Counted from the first letter of the stretch, positions 20,119 through 30,651 are shown. The stretch is 64,000 nucleotides of DNA from Deinococcus aerolatus (GCF_014647055.1 NZ_BMOL01000013.1:32877-96876); one strand, 5' to 3'. Translations and numbers: made by a program. The notes: generated by a model not told the origin, from the sequence alone.

Positions 20119-20827
20119 GCGCCGTGGCCCCGTACACCAGCAGATTTCGGAAGGGATGCAGGGTCCGGACCTGCCAGCCTGGCGGGGCCAGTTCACGCAA
20201 TTCGGCGGCGGTGAAACTGCGGCGAATCGAGAGCAGTCCATCCTCGCCGATAAAAGAACCCCTGAACAGCGGCGCCACCCCGGCCCGGAAGCCCAGGTAC
20301 GCCAGCGGGCTGCGCCTGATGTCGCTGTGGACAACCAGGCCCGCGTCCGCACACAGCCCCTCGCAGTCCCGCAGGAGCGCGCCCAGTTCCGGGGCCGTCA
20401 GGTGATGCAGCAGGTGATTGGAAGTCACCAGGTCAAACCGCCGCCCCTCCCGCACCAGATCCCCACTCATGGCCTGACGAAACTCCAGTCCTGAAACCGC
20501 CGACTGCGTCCCGGCAAAGGCAATTGCACGCGCGTCGGCATCGATGGCCGTGATGCGCAGCGTGAAGCCGTCGCGCGCCGCCCAGCGGGCCAGGGCGCGC
20601 GGTACGTCGCCGCCCCCGCAGCCGATGTCCAGCAGCGTGTTCGGGCGCGAGCGCGAGAGGCGGGGCAGCAGAACGCGCCTGTAGACCCGTCCCCACCCCG
20701 CCACCAGGCCGTTCACCGCACCGAACTGGGCGTAGGTACGGTTGAGTTCGCTCAGGTCACACAGGGGATCGTCCATCCGCTCGGCCAGGTGAAGCTCACG
20801 CGCAGAGAAGGGGGCTGGAAGAATCAC
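20111..20827 (-). CDS. SAM-dependent methyltransferase
   Basis: A 238-aa class I methyltransferase. The SAM loop is LLDIGCGGGDVP, followed by the acidic strand AIDADARAI and the motif HHLTAPELGALLRDC typical of UbiE-like enzymes. The GTG start overlaps the PKS stop (GTGA). It probably O- or C-methylates the aromatic polyketide made by the PKS. It is coupled on both sides by overlaps of 4-8 bp. Confidence 0.82.
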   Translation of the reverse strand: MILPAPFSARELHLAERMDDPLCDLSELNRTYAQFGAVNGLVAGWGRVYRRVLLPRLSRSRPNTLLDIGCGGGDVPRALARWAARDGFTLRITAIDADARAIAFAGTQSAVSGLEFRQAMSGDLVREGRRFDLVTSNHLLHHLTAPELGALLRDCEGLCADAGLVVHSDIRRSPLAYLGFRAGVAPLFRGSFIGEDGLLSIRRSFTAAELRELAPPGWQVRTLHPFRNLLVYGATARG

Positions 20828-21996
20828 CGCACCCCGGCCAGTTCACTCTGCCGCTCAGCCTCCTGCGTGGCCGCCGCGCCTACCGCGCCGCTCAACAGCC
20901 CCATCTCCACCGTCAGCCCCGGCCCGAAGGCCATCGCACACACCCGCTCCCCTTCCGGCGTCCCGAGCAGGTCCCGCAGGATAAACAGGATCGTGGCGCT
21001 GCTCATGTTGCCGTACTGGCGCAGCACCTCACGCGACGGCGCCATCTGCGCGTCACTGAGCTTCAGGCTACCCTGCACCTTGTCCAGAATGCTGCGCCCA
21101 CCGGGATGGATGGCCCAGTGCTCGACTCCGGCGTGGCGGGCGTCGGCCAGCGCGGGTTCGTGGTCCAGCAGCGGCGACAGCGCGCCCTCGATGTGCGACT
21201 CGATGATGGACGGCACGTAACTGCTCAGAACCATCTCGTAGCCCTGATCGCCAATGGTCCACGCCATTTCCGCCTCACCCACGCCGGGAGGGGTCAGGGT
21301 GGTCTCGAAGTGGTCCATCCTTAAGGCGTGCCGGCCCTGTGCTGGTGGCCGGGCGCTGACCAGCGCGGCGGCGCATCCGTCGGCGAACACCGAGGCGGCG
21401 ATGATGGTGTCCGGGTCCGGCGCAGCTCGCATATGCAGGGTGCACAGCTCGGCACTCACCACCAGCACGGCGGCCTCGGGATCGGCCTGACAGAACGCCT
21501 TGGCCATCTTCAGCGCGGGAAAGGCTGCGTAGCAGCCCATGAAGCCCACGTGGTAACGGCCAACGTCACCGCCCAGTCCCAGCGCCCGCACGATGGCATA
21601 ATCTGGCCCCGGCGCGAAGAAACCCGTGCAGGACACCGTGATGACATGGGTGATATCGGCGGCCTCGAAGGGGCCGTCCTCCAGCGCCTTGCGGGCGGCC
21701 TCCACGTACAGTCTGGTGGCCTCCTCGGCATAGACGATGTTGCGCTGCCCCGTGCTGGGCGTCAACATCCGTTCGTTGGCTGGATCGTAAAATAGCCCCG
21801 CCTCACCATCCTTGTCCGCAAATTCCCTGACCACGCTGTAGCGCTGATCGATTCCAGAGCCATTGAAGGCGGCGCCAGCCAGCCGTTTGGCCAAGCGGTC
21901 CAGCTCAGGCTGCGCCTTGATCACTTCCCGGATCACCGACTGCGGATAGGCGGTCTCAGGCAGCGCCAGAGCAATGTCGTGAATGTAGACGGGCAT
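20824..21996 (-). CDS. Type III polyketide synthase
   Basis: A 390-aa chalcone/stilbene-synthase-fold enzyme. The catalytic triad is visible as Cys123 (VSCTGFFAPG), His297 (AIHPGGRSILD) and Asn330 (YGNMSSATILF). It lacks N-terminal targeting. Enzymes of this type in bacteria condense malonyl-CoA on long-chain acyl-CoA to give alkylresorcinols or alkylpyrones. First gene of the operon, followed without gap by methyltransferase, hydroxylase and glycosyltransferase genes. Starter unit and ring type cannot be read from the sequence by eye. Confidence 0.92.
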   Translation of the reverse strand: MPVYIHDIALALPETAYPQSVIREVIKAQPELDRLAKRLAGAAFNGSGIDQRYSVVREFADKDGEAGLFYDPANERMLTPSTGQRNIVYAEEATRLYVEAARKALEDGPFEAADITHVITVSCTGFFAPGPDYAIVRALGLGGDVGRYHVGFMGCYAAFPALKMAKAFCQADPEAAVLVVSAELCTLHMRAAPDPDTIIAASVFADGCAAALVSARPPAQGRHALRMDHFETTLTPPGVGEAEMAWTIGDQGYEMVLSSYVPSIIESHIEGALSPLLDHEPALADARHAGVEHWAIHPGGRSILDKVQGSLKLSDAQMAPSREVLRQYGNMSSATILFILRDLLGTPEGERVCAMAFGPGLTVEMGLLSGAVGAAATQEAERQSELAGVR

Positions 21997-22001
21997 GGTT
22001 C

Positions 22002-22007
22002 AATCTA
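22002..22007 (-). promoter_or_regulatory. Leaderless -10 box of the PKS operon
   Basis: TAGATT on the minus strand ends 5 nt before the PKS ATG. A TTGACA lies only 3 bp further up, too close to serve as -35 for this box. Confidence 0.45.
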
Positions 22008-22668
22008 GGCTGTCAAGCTGACCCAGAGTGCGTGAATTGCACAAGGATTGAGCAATGGTGAGGGCGAATTCGGGACATCCCTCCCTCCTTGACTCCGGGG
22101 TTGCAGTGGCGGCTTTGCGTGTGTCCGCAATGGTGGCCAAGCCCGCTGCGCAGGCGTGGAATACTGGAGGCGACCACACCAATCCGAGCCTGAAGGCCCA
22201 CAGCTACGACCGGCAGGAGCGCGTGGCGATCTTTCATGCCGACGGCCCGGGCTTGTGCAGGCCACCGTCGGCGCTACTGGTGCCGGTCTGCTGTCCTTCG
22301 CCGCCGTGATGAGGCCGTGTGGCTGGGCACCAGCAGCGGCGCAACTGATGGTCAGTCTGCCCACGGCGGACGTGGGCGTGCACTGGACGCTGACCAGCCG
22401 GTGGGCAGCCTGCGTCTGGGGTCCGCCGCTGTGCTCCCACACTGACCGACGCGCCGGGCCCCTTCCACGCGGCGGTGGACGAGGCCCGGCGGGCACTGGC
22501 GGCCCGGCACCAGGACTGAACCTTCGGGGTTCAAGGGGAAGTCCTCCCGGCCGGTTCCGCGCAGGGAGAGGAAGGCTGAGGTCGCCCCGTCTCCAGACGC
22601 GGGGGTGACCCAGCCCCTGCACGCCCGAGCGAGACACGCCTCCCGGAAGCAGCGGCCCCGGCCAGCGC
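22008..22668. other. Long intergenic stretch, no gene recognised
   Basis: About 660 bp between the PKS operon and the MFS gene. Several open frames exist on both strands, but none has a ribosome site, a leaderless box or recognisable motifs. A short plus-frame tail (FHAAVDEARRALAARHQD, ending at 22519) looks protein-like and may be the end of a decayed gene. Confidence 0.4.
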
Positions 22669-22674
22669 TACAGT
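22669..22674 (+). promoter_or_regulatory. Leaderless -10 box upstream of MFS gene
   Basis: TACAGT ends 7 nt before ATG at 22682. That ATG opens a 17-codon frame which stops at 22733 and is out of phase with the MFS frame by one base in a C6 run (22719-22724). Confidence 0.5.
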
Positions 22675-22715
22675 TGGCCTCATGATGTTCTCCAGCCTGC
22701 CCCCGCTGTGTCCGG

Positions 22716-23978
22716 GTGCCCCCCGCCTTGGCTAGAGGCTTGCAGTTCCGGGCGCTGGCCGGGCTGCCGCGCAATGCCCGCAACGCCATCCTGATGGAGC
22801 CGCTGTGGGGCGTGTTCGGCGTGGTGGTGCTGTATTACGCGCCGCTGTACATGAGCAGCGTGGGCCTGTCCAACACGCAGATTGGGCTGCTCGGTTCCAT
22901 GTCGCTGGCCCTGTCCTTTCTCTTTCAGGCAATGGCGGCCCCCATCACCAACCGGGTAGGACGCAAACGCACCACCCTGATCGGCGACCTCGTGTCGTGG
23001 ACCTTGCCGATGTTCGTGTGGGCCTTCGCGCATTCCTTTACCGCCTTTGCGCTGGCGGCTGTTCTGGCCGCGAGTGGACGGATCGTGTCGGTGTCCTGGA
23101 GTCTGCTGCTGATCGAGGACGTCGAGGAATGGCAACGCGCGCGGGTGTTTGGCATCATCAACCTGATCGTGACGGTGTGCGGCCTGCTGACGCCGCTGGT
23201 GGGGCTGGTGATCGCGCAGCACGGCATCACCGCCACCATGCGGGGCTTTTACCTGCTGGGCGGCGTGGGCATGACTGTCATGTTCCTGTGGCGGAACGCA
23301 ATCACCGAGGAAACCCGCAGCGGCGTGGCCGCCATGGCCCAGCACCGTGAGCTGGGCCTGGGCCAGAGCGTCCGCCACGCGCTGGGCATGGTGGCAGGCA
23401 TGCGCGGCCACCCGGGTCTGATGGGCGTCACCGCCTTCTATCTGCTGACGGTCTTTCTCGAGCAACTCAGCCTGTTTCAGATCCTGTTTCTTGGGCAGAC
23501 GCTGGGGTTCAGCGCCCAGACACTTTCATTTGTGCCGTTCGTGGCCGCCTCCGTGACCCTGCTGCTGTACGGGGTGGCCCTGCCCCGGCTGTCACGGCTG
23601 CCGCTGGGCCGCACGCTGGTGGTGGTCCGTGCGCTGGGACTGATCGGCGCTGTGGCGCTGCTGCTGGTCCCGGCAGGACACACGGCGGCCATGCTGGCGG
23701 TGGTGGGCCTGCTGGGTGGCGTCACCTTCTTGACCCTGACCTACCGCGACGCCGCCCTGTTCGCCCGCCTGCCGCAGGACGGGACCGCCGATCTGTACTC
23801 GGCGGTCCAGACCCTGACCCTGCTGTGTGCGATTCCAGCTGCGGGACTCGCCGGGGCGATCTTCACCGCCTCCCCGCGCGGCCTGTTCATGCTGATCGCT
23901 GCGCTGTGTGCCGCACTTTTCCTGCTGGCCGTGTGGCTGGCCGAGCGGGAGCGGCGCACGCAGGCGCAGGCTGGCTGA
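22716..23978 (+). CDS. MFS transporter
   Basis: A 12-TM major facilitator (420 aa from the GTG at 22716). The loop 2-3 motif reads PITNRVGRKRTTL, a good match to GxxxDRxGRR/K. Likely an efflux or uptake carrier of unknown substrate. A leaderless promoter points to ATG 22682 instead. Removing one C from the C6 run would join that start to the MFS frame, giving an N-terminus beginning MMFSSLPPLCPGAPALARG. So either the true start is GTG 22716, or there is a one-base indel (mutation or sequence error). Confidence 0.85.
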   Translation: MPPALARGLQFRALAGLPRNARNAILMEPLWGVFGVVVLYYAPLYMSSVGLSNTQIGLLGSMSLALSFLFQAMAAPITNRVGRKRTTLIGDLVSWTLPMFVWAFAHSFTAFALAAVLAASGRIVSVSWSLLLIEDVEEWQRARVFGIINLIVTVCGLLTPLVGLVIAQHGITATMRGFYLLGGVGMTVMFLWRNAITEETRSGVAAMAQHRELGLGQSVRHALGMVAGMRGHPGLMGVTAFYLLTVFLEQLSLFQILFLGQTLGFSAQTLSFVPFVAASVTLLLYGVALPRLSRLPLGRTLVVVRALGLIGAVALLLVPAGHTAAMLAVVGLLGGVTFLTLTYRDAALFARLPQDGTADLYSAVQTLTLLCAIPAAGLAGAIFTASPRGLFMLIAALCAALFLLAVWLAERERRTQAQAG

Positions 23979-23984
23979 GCGCTG

Positions 23985-24716
23985 CTAGCCGCCCAGGTAA
24001 CTGGCCGTCAGTTCTGGGTTCTGTGCCAGCTCACGCGCCGGGCCGCTCAGCTTGACCTCGCCCGTTTCCAACACGTAGCCGCTATCGCTGATCGCCAGGC
24101 TGGCCCGCGCGTTCTGCTCCACGAGCAGCACGGTCACGCCCTCAGCCTGAAGCTGCTTGACGATCCGCAGAATGTCGCGCACGATCAACGGCGCGAGCCC
24201 CAGCGAGGGTTCGTCCAGCAGCAGCAGTCGGGGCTTGCCCATCAACGCGCGGCCAATCGCCAGCATCTGCTGCTCACCGCCGGACAACGTGCCGGCCAGT
24301 TGCCTGCGGCGCTCCAGCAGACGCGGAAAGCGCTCGTAGACATGGTCGAGATCGCCGCGCCACTTCTGCTGACGTCGGCTGTACGCGCCCAGCGTCAGGT
24401 TGTCGGCCACCGACATGGAGGCGAACAGGTCCCGCCGCTCCGGCACCAGGCTGATGCCGCGGGCCACACGGGTTTCCAGCGGCACGCCGCGCAGCGACTG
24501 TCCCTCGTAGAGCAGCTCGCCGGTGCTGGGCAGGATGCCCATCACCGAATTCATCAGCGTGGTCTTGCCCGCTCCGTTGGCCCCGATCACGCTCACAATC
24601 TGTCCGGCCGGCACGTCCAGCGATACGCCGCTTAGCGCCTCCACCCGGCCGTAGCGGGTGTGCAGGTCACGCACTTCGAGCAGCAGGGGAGAGGAGGGGC
24701 TGGTTGCCTGCGTCAC
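23985..24716 (-). CDS. livF: Branched-chain amino acid ABC transporter ATPase LivF
   Basis: A 243-aa ATPase with Walker [10 protein letters not shown], signature [15 protein letters not shown] and Walker [12 protein letters not shown]. The EXXG-type ending (YLGG) is typical of LivF. Its ATG overlaps the stop of the fused LivM-LivG gene. It powers uptake of branched-chain or other hydrophobic amino acids with LivH and LivMG. Confidence 0.93.
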   Translation of the reverse strand: MTQATSPSSPLLLEVRDLHTRYGRVEALSGVSLDVPAGQIVSVIGANGAGKTTLMNSVMGILPSTGELLYEGQSLRGVPLETRVARGISLVPERRDLFASMSVADNLTLGAYSRRQQKWRGDLDHVYERFPRLLERRRQLAGTLSGGEQQMLAIGRALMGKPRLLLLDEPSLGLAPLIVRDILRIVKQLQAEGVTVLLVEQNARASLAISDSGYVLETGEVKLSGPARELAQNPELTASYLGG

Positions 24717-26514
24717 GCCGCGCCCTCCTCTTCCATGTCCACGCCCAGATACGCCTCACGCACGTCGGCATTGTCGCGCACCTGCTGTGGTGAGCCCTCG
24801 GCCAGTTTCTCGCCGTAGTTCATGACCACCAGCCGGTCCACCAGGCCCATCACCAGGTCCATGTCGTGTTCGACGATCAGAATCGTGACCCCCTCGTCGC
24901 GCAGGCGGCGCAGCAGCGCCACCAGTTCGGTCTTCTCGCCGAACCGCAGCCCGGCGGCGGGTTCATCCAGCAGCAGCAGCGTGGGATCGGCCACCAGCGC
25001 GCGGGCGATTTCCAGCACCCGCTGCTGTCCCAGCGCCAGGTTGCCCGCCAGCGTGAACGCCTGCGCGCCCAGCCCGACGCGCTCAAGTTGCCGCAGGGCC
25101 TCGTGCTGCAACGCCGCCTCCTCGCCGCGTTCCAGGTGCAGCAGGCTGCGGACCATGCCTGCACGGGCGCGCGCGTAGCCGCCCATCATGGTGTTTTCCA
25201 GCAGAGTCAGCTCGGGCAGCAGGTGCACGTGCTGGAAGGTGCGGCTCAGGCCCAGACGGTGAATCTGGCCAGCGCTGCGGCGGCTGATGTCCTGTCCCAT
25301 GAAGCTGATCTGCCCCGAGGTGGCCGGGTTGACCCCTGTGATCAGGTTGAACATGGTGCTCTTGCCCGCGCCGTTGGGGCCGATCAGTCCCAGGATTTCT
25401 CCGGCGTTCAGGTCAAAGGACACCTCATTCACGGCCCGCAATCCGCCGAACTGTTTGACCGCGTGCTGAACGCTCAGCAGCGGCGTGCCGGGCGCGGGTT
25501 TGGGGCGTGAGACAAGTTTTCCGCGTTCCGGCAGGATGCGGATGCCCTCCTGCGGCAGGGCCAGCTCGATCAGCGGCCACAGTCCACGGCGCGCGAACTG
25601 CAGCACCAGAATGACCAGCGCCCCGAACACGATGACCTCGAAATTGCCCTGCTGGCCCAGCAGGCCAGGCAACACGTCGCGCAGAATCTCGCGGATCTGG
25701 GTGATCAGGCCTGCGCCCAGCACGCCGCCCCAGATGTGCTGTGAGCCGCCCACCACCGCCATAAACAGATACTCGATTCCCGCCTGCAGGCCAAACGGCG
25801 TGGGATTCACGAAGCGCTGGCTGTGGGCGTAAAGCCACCCCGCCAGCGCCGCCATCAGCGCCGAGAGGACAAAGACCTGCACGCGCAGCCCGAAGGCCGA
25901 CACGCCAAAGGCCTCGGCCACCAGCGACCCGCCGCGTAGCGCCCGCATGGCCCGGCCGGTGCGGCTGGACAGCAGAAACTGCGCGCCCAGCGCCACCAGC
26001 CCCACACAGATCAACGCAAGGTACGCGAAGGAACGCGGCGAGGTCAGCGGCAGTCCGAACACGGAAATGGGTGGAATGTCAGTCAGGCCGGTGAACCCGC
26101 CCAGCGCCGGGGTGTTGCCGAACACGTAAAACAGGCTGATGCCCCAGGCAATCGTGGCCAGCGGCAGATAATGGCCCTGCATGCGCAGCGTCATCAGCCC
26201 GAGAAGCCACGCAATCACGCCGGTGACCAGCAGCGACACCGGCAACGACAGCCACGGGTTCCAGCCCATCTGCGCGGTAAGGATGGCGGTGGTGTACGCC
26301 CCCACCCCCATGAAGGCCGCCTGTCCGAAACTGGTCAGGCCCAGGATGCCGGTCAGCAGCACCAGTCCAGTCACGACGATGGAAAAAATCAGGATGTTGG
26401 TCAGCAGCGTGACCTGAAACAGCGGCAGCAGCAGCGGCAGCGACAGCGCGATCAGGGCGGCGGTGACACTCAGCCCCAGACGGGCGGAGAACTTCGGGGC
26501 AGGTCTGGCCGTGG

Positions 26515-26518
<4 letters not shown>
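24713..26518 (-). CDS. Fused LivM permease-LivG ATPase
   Basis: One 601-aa protein holds a LivM-type permease (about 1-310; [33 protein letters not shown]) followed by a LivG-type ATPase (about 335-601; [35 protein letters not shown]). Usually these are separate genes, though permease-ATPase fusions exist in some HAAT systems. ATG at 26518 overlaps the LivH stop (ATGA), which rejects the longer frame. No frameshift or internal start is needed; the linker (about 310-335, [17 protein letters not shown]) is proline- and charge-rich. Confidence 0.9.
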
Positions 26519-27564
<1,046 letters not shown>

Positions 27565-27802
27565 ATGCCTCCAGATCAGCCTGCGCCAGCCTGTCAAATA
27601 CTCGTCTGGTTGTCATTGTCTGCCACCATAACGGAGTTTCCGGCGCCTGAACAAGACATGGGGAGAAACAGGAATGGGGGAAAGGTCCCTTCAGGGACTG
27701 GGGGCGGGTCAACCGTCGAACTGTAGTGCAGACATCACGGGTCGGCCAAGGGGAACAACACGCTCAAAACAAGGAAGAAAGCTGTCTGGAACGATGTGAA
27801 GC

Positions 27803-27826
27803 AATTATGCAGTGCACTGCATAATT
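27803..27826. repeat. 24-bp perfect palindrome upstream of the origin
   Basis: Half-site AATTATGCAGTG repeated in perfect inversion, centred at 27814/27815. It lies between livH and the iterons, with AT-rich flanks. No gene covers it. It could be an operator, a dimer-resolution or accessory replication site. Confidence 0.6.
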
Positions 27827-28050
27827 TTTGACTGATCAGGTCGGCGCCAGGAACGCTCTGAAGGTGCCAGCGGATGGCTGTCGGGACAGGGAGTCGGGGC
27901 GCTGCTGAGAAGCGGCTTCACGGCCTTCTGGTGAGCATGGAGAGGGGTCTACGGTTCAGACTGGAGCCGTATGGTCTATGAATTCTAATCTTTTCAAGGT
28001 TTTGACCGTTGCTGGCGTTCAGATATTTCAGGCGCGATGGGTGGCCGCTG

Positions 28051-28105
28051 ATGATGTTTTTTTTGATCTTTAAAAGATCTTTTAAAAGATATGATGATCA
28101 TCATC
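28051..28105. other. AT-rich stretch, candidate DNA unwinding element
   Basis: A T8 run, nested ATCTTTTAAAAGAT palindromes and TGATGATCATCATC make this the most AT-rich block of the region. It lies about 50 bp before the first iteron, where iteron plasmids usually melt. Confidence 0.55.
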
Positions 28106-28150
28106 AGGGGCGGCGGGCGGATGCCCTGAAACACGACGTTTTTCTGGATT

Positions 28151-28559
28151 ATCGCCTGAGTAGTCCGGTACTTGTAAGACGCAATCGCCTGAGTAGTCCG
28201 GTACTTTTGGTCCCAATCGCCTGAGTAGTCCGGTACTTGTAAGACGCAATCGCCTGAGTAGTTCGGTAGTTCACATCGCCAATCGCCTGAGTAGTCCGGT
28301 ATCTGTCAGGGCCAATCGCCCGAGTAGTCCGGTACCTTTCAGAGTCCAACCGCCTGAGTAGTCCGGTACTTGTAAGACACAATCGCCTGAGTAGTCCGGT
28401 AACGAGAGGTCCAATCGCCTGAGTTGTCCGGTAGTGGCCTGCCTGTGGTGTGTCGGCTGCAGATTTTCCCTCTAGGACGAAATTTTCTCCGGATACGGGC
28501 CACCCAATCGCCTGAGTTGTCCGGTAGTCTATTTTCCCAATCGCCTGAGTTGTCCGGTA
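28151..28559 (+). repeat. Eleven direct iterons of the replication origin
   Basis: Core ATCGCCTGAGTAGTCCGGTA begins at 28151, 28184, 28216, 28249, 28282, 28315, 28349, 28382, 28414, 28507 and 28540. Spacing is 32-34 bp (three helical turns) apart from one 93-bp step. The first eight copies have GAGTAGTCC or close variants; the last three, nearest repA, all have GAGTTGTCC. Copies 4, 6 and 7 carry single changes. These are very probably RepA-binding sites for origin firing and copy control. Confidence 0.92.
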
Positions 28560-28584
28560 GTGGTTTCCTGGCTCCTCAGACAGC

Positions 28585-28590
28585 TATTAT
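28585..28590 (+). promoter_or_regulatory. Likely -10 box of repA
   Basis: TATTAT lies 22 nt before the repA ATG and 26 bp after the last iteron. RepA bound to that iteron would cover the -35 region, which suggests autorepression. Confidence 0.5.
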
Positions 28591-28612
28591 GCATAAACCC
28601 CAACGGGAGGAC

Positions 28613-30043
28613 ATGGCGTTGACCCGTACCAAACGTTCCCAGAAAACCAGACCAGCTACCCCCAAAGAAATCTCGCGCATCGACGAAGCCAACGTGGGCC
28701 GGCTGGGTCTGATCAGCATCCAGGAACGTGTACCGGACAGCTTCACGTCCTGGACGGTCGACTTCCATGTCGAGGGACGGCCGGCGCGGCTGAGTTGCGA
28801 CGCGATCCCCAAATACGGGGGGGTGCCGCATGGCCTGGACGGTGACATCTCGACGGCGCTGATTGATCTGTACGTTGAAGACGGCTGTCCGGAGGACGGT
28901 ACGCTGCACACCACGGCGTACCAGATCCTGAAGCGCGCCGGCCTGCATGACTCTGGACGCTATTACCAGAACCTGCGTCAGACGTTGTTTCGCTTGCGGA
29001 CCTCCACCTACACTGCCTCAGAAGCGTGGCGCGATCACCGGCGGGGCAACTGGACCACTGTGACCTTCAATTACCTGGAAGCCCTGGAATTCACCAGTGG
29101 GGACGAGGATCTGGGCCTGAACCGCAGCAGCACCCTCAAGATCCGGCTGGCGACGCCGATCACCAAATCAATTCGTGCCCAGTACACCAAGCCGCTGGAC
29201 CTGGAGTTCCTGACCAGCCTCGACCGACCGCTGACCCGTGCGCTGTACCGCCTGCTGGACGCCCGGCGTTATCCCCCAGAAGATCCGCGCGAGCCGCTGG
29301 CCTCATTTACAGTCAACCTGATCGACTGGGCCGAGGCGTGCAAGATCGTGGACCGCCGCAGTAACAAGATTCGATCGACGCTGCAGGGCGCCCACGAGGA
29401 ATTAATAGAGCGGCTGTACCTGAGTGCCGTGGAATACGAGGGCCGGGGGCAAAAGCAGCAGCTGACCTACCGCTTTGCCGATCTGGCGGACCGCGAGGAG
29501 TCCACGTTGCCGGACAGCCCCTTGATTGTGGCGCTGGCCGAGTACCGGGTGTCCGGCGCGGTGGCCCGCAGGCTCATCGAGGAATACGGAGAGCCGCATG
29601 TGCAGGCGCGTCTGGCCAAGTTCGTCCGCCTGCTGGACAGTGGGTTCAAGGCCCGCAACCGCTCGGCGCTGCTGGTGGACATCGTCCGCGATCAGGACGG
29701 CAAGTACCCCGAGACGGAAGCGCCGCAGGAGAAGGTCGTCCAGAAAAAGAGTCGGCCGCCGTCTTCCAACATGCCCACGCTGGTCGAGGCCACCGACGAA
29801 CCACAGCCGCTTGAAGCGCAGGTGGACTCGGCCCTCAAGACCCTGCAGTTCCTGTTGCGCGAGCGTCTGAGCGTCAGCGAGTACGCCATGCTGCGGATGG
29901 GCCTGATCATCGGCCAGCCGGACGCGCAGGAGGTGACCCGGCTGGCCTCCAGGGCCAAGGTGGAGGGCAAGCTGGACACCTTCACTGCCGAGCTGCTTGA
30001 GCACCTGGGCCATCTTCAGGTCACCGACAGTGCCGCAACGTGA
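28613..30043 (+). CDS. repA: Replication initiator protein RepA
   Basis: A 476-aa plasmid initiator of the RepA family with winged-helix DNA-binding domains (about 30-320; RIDEANVGRLGLISIQERVP, then LDLEFLTSLDRPLTRALYRLLDARRY). It should bind the iterons and recruit the helicase. ATG at 28613 is chosen because GGGAGG ends 3 nt before it; the frame is open from 28424 but that part reads through iterons. The C-terminal third (from about 380) is helical and less conserved. Location between eleven direct iterons and one inverted iteron marks the origin. Confidence 0.9.
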   Translation: MALTRTKRSQKTRPATPKEISRIDEANVGRLGLISIQERVPDSFTSWTVDFHVEGRPARLSCDAIPKYGGVPHGLDGDISTALIDLYVEDGCPEDGTLHTTAYQILKRAGLHDSGRYYQNLRQTLFRLRTSTYTASEAWRDHRRGNWTTVTFNYLEALEFTSGDEDLGLNRSSTLKIRLATPITKSIRAQYTKPLDLEFLTSLDRPLTRALYRLLDARRYPPEDPREPLASFTVNLIDWAEACKIVDRRSNKIRSTLQGAHEELIERLYLSAVEYEGRGQKQQLTYRFADLADREESTLPDSPLIVALAEYRVSGAVARRLIEEYGEPHVQARLAKFVRLLDSGFKARNRSALLVDIVRDQDGKYPETEAPQEKVVQKKSRPPSSNMPTLVEATDEPQPLEAQVDSALKTLQFLLRERLSVSEYAMLRMGLIIGQPDAQEVTRLASRAKVEGKLDTFTAELLEHLGHLQVTDSAAT

Positions 30044-30063
30044 GCCGTGAAGGGTCCGCACAC

Positions 30064-30083
30064 TACCGGACAACTCAGGCGAT
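30064..30083 (-). repeat. Single inverted iteron downstream of repA
   Basis: On the minus strand this reads ATCGCCTGAGTTGTCCGGTA, an exact copy of the TTG class found before repA. It sits 20 bp after the repA stop. It may support handcuffing or block read-through. Confidence 0.85.
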
Positions 30084-30113
30084 TGGGAACCAGGAGGCGT
30101 GGGAAAAAGGCTG

Positions 30114-30129
30114 CTCGTCACGTGACGAG
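30114..30129. promoter_or_regulatory. parS: Candidate parS site 2
   Basis: Perfect 16-bp palindrome CTCGTCACGTGACGAG, identical to the core of the 28-bp site upstream of parA. It is 30 bp from the inverted iteron, linking partition to the origin. Confidence 0.7.
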
Positions 30130-30201
30130 TGAAACCGGTCGCCCTTGCCTCCCCTGGCTTTTTGCTGTGTCAGTCGAGTGCCGGACCTTCCTAAGTTGCG
30201 C

Positions 30202-30651
30202 CTAACCCTTTGCAGCTGTTTTTCCATCCTTGCCGATAAACCGCTTGGTCAGCCAGCGGTCCAGGCGGGCAAGGTTGTCGGCCTGCCGCTCGTAAGCCGC
30301 GTTGATGGCGCGCAGCCGGGTCTGCAGGGCCTGCAGGCGCTCGTCGCCGAGCGGCACGTCCTCACGCTTCCAGTCGCGTCGGCGGTTGCCCGCCAGATCA
30401 TGGGTGGCGCGGCGCAGGATCACCATGTCGCGGGCCTCATCCAGCGGCATGCCCAGGGAGCGCAGGTCAATCAGATCACGCAGCAGCCGCAGCGAGTAGG
30501 GACCGTACAGCAGTCGCCCCGACGCGGTGGTCAGGTCCGGGGTCAACAATTCCAGCTCGGCATAGTGCATGACGGTGCGGCGCGTGACCCCCGCTTCCCG
30601 CGCCAGCTCGGCGGTGGTATAGAAGGTGGTGGCAGGGGCGTCCGTGCTCAA
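30202..30651 (-). CDS. MerR-family transcriptional regulator
   Basis: A 149-aa MerR protein. The HTH is FYTTAELAREAGVTRRTVMHYAELELL (about 9-36), followed by a wing and a coiled-coil dimer helix (LQALQTRLRAINAAYERQADNLARLDRW). It lacks cysteines, so it is not a metal sensor. Its TTG start overlaps the stop of the quinone oxidoreductase gene. MerR proteins beside acyl-CoA dehydrogenase genes often respond to acyl-CoA compounds; here it likely controls the divergent pair 31622/31748. Confidence 0.82.
   Translation of the reverse strand: MSTDAPATTFYTTAELAREAGVTRRTVMHYAELELLTPDLTTASGRLLYGPYSLRLLRDLIDLRSLGMPLDEARDMVILRRATHDLAGNRRRDWKREDVPLGDERLQALQTRLRAINAAYERQADNLARLDRWLTKRFIGKDGKTAAKG

Noticed and set aside
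28149..28382. Minus-strand ORF made of repeated YRTTQAIG-like units
   Set aside because: It is the translation of the iteron array, with no start signals; the repeats are DNA sites.
28150..28560. CRISPR array
   Set aside because: Repeats are 20 bp with 12-14 bp partly conserved gaps and adjoin repA; they are iterons.
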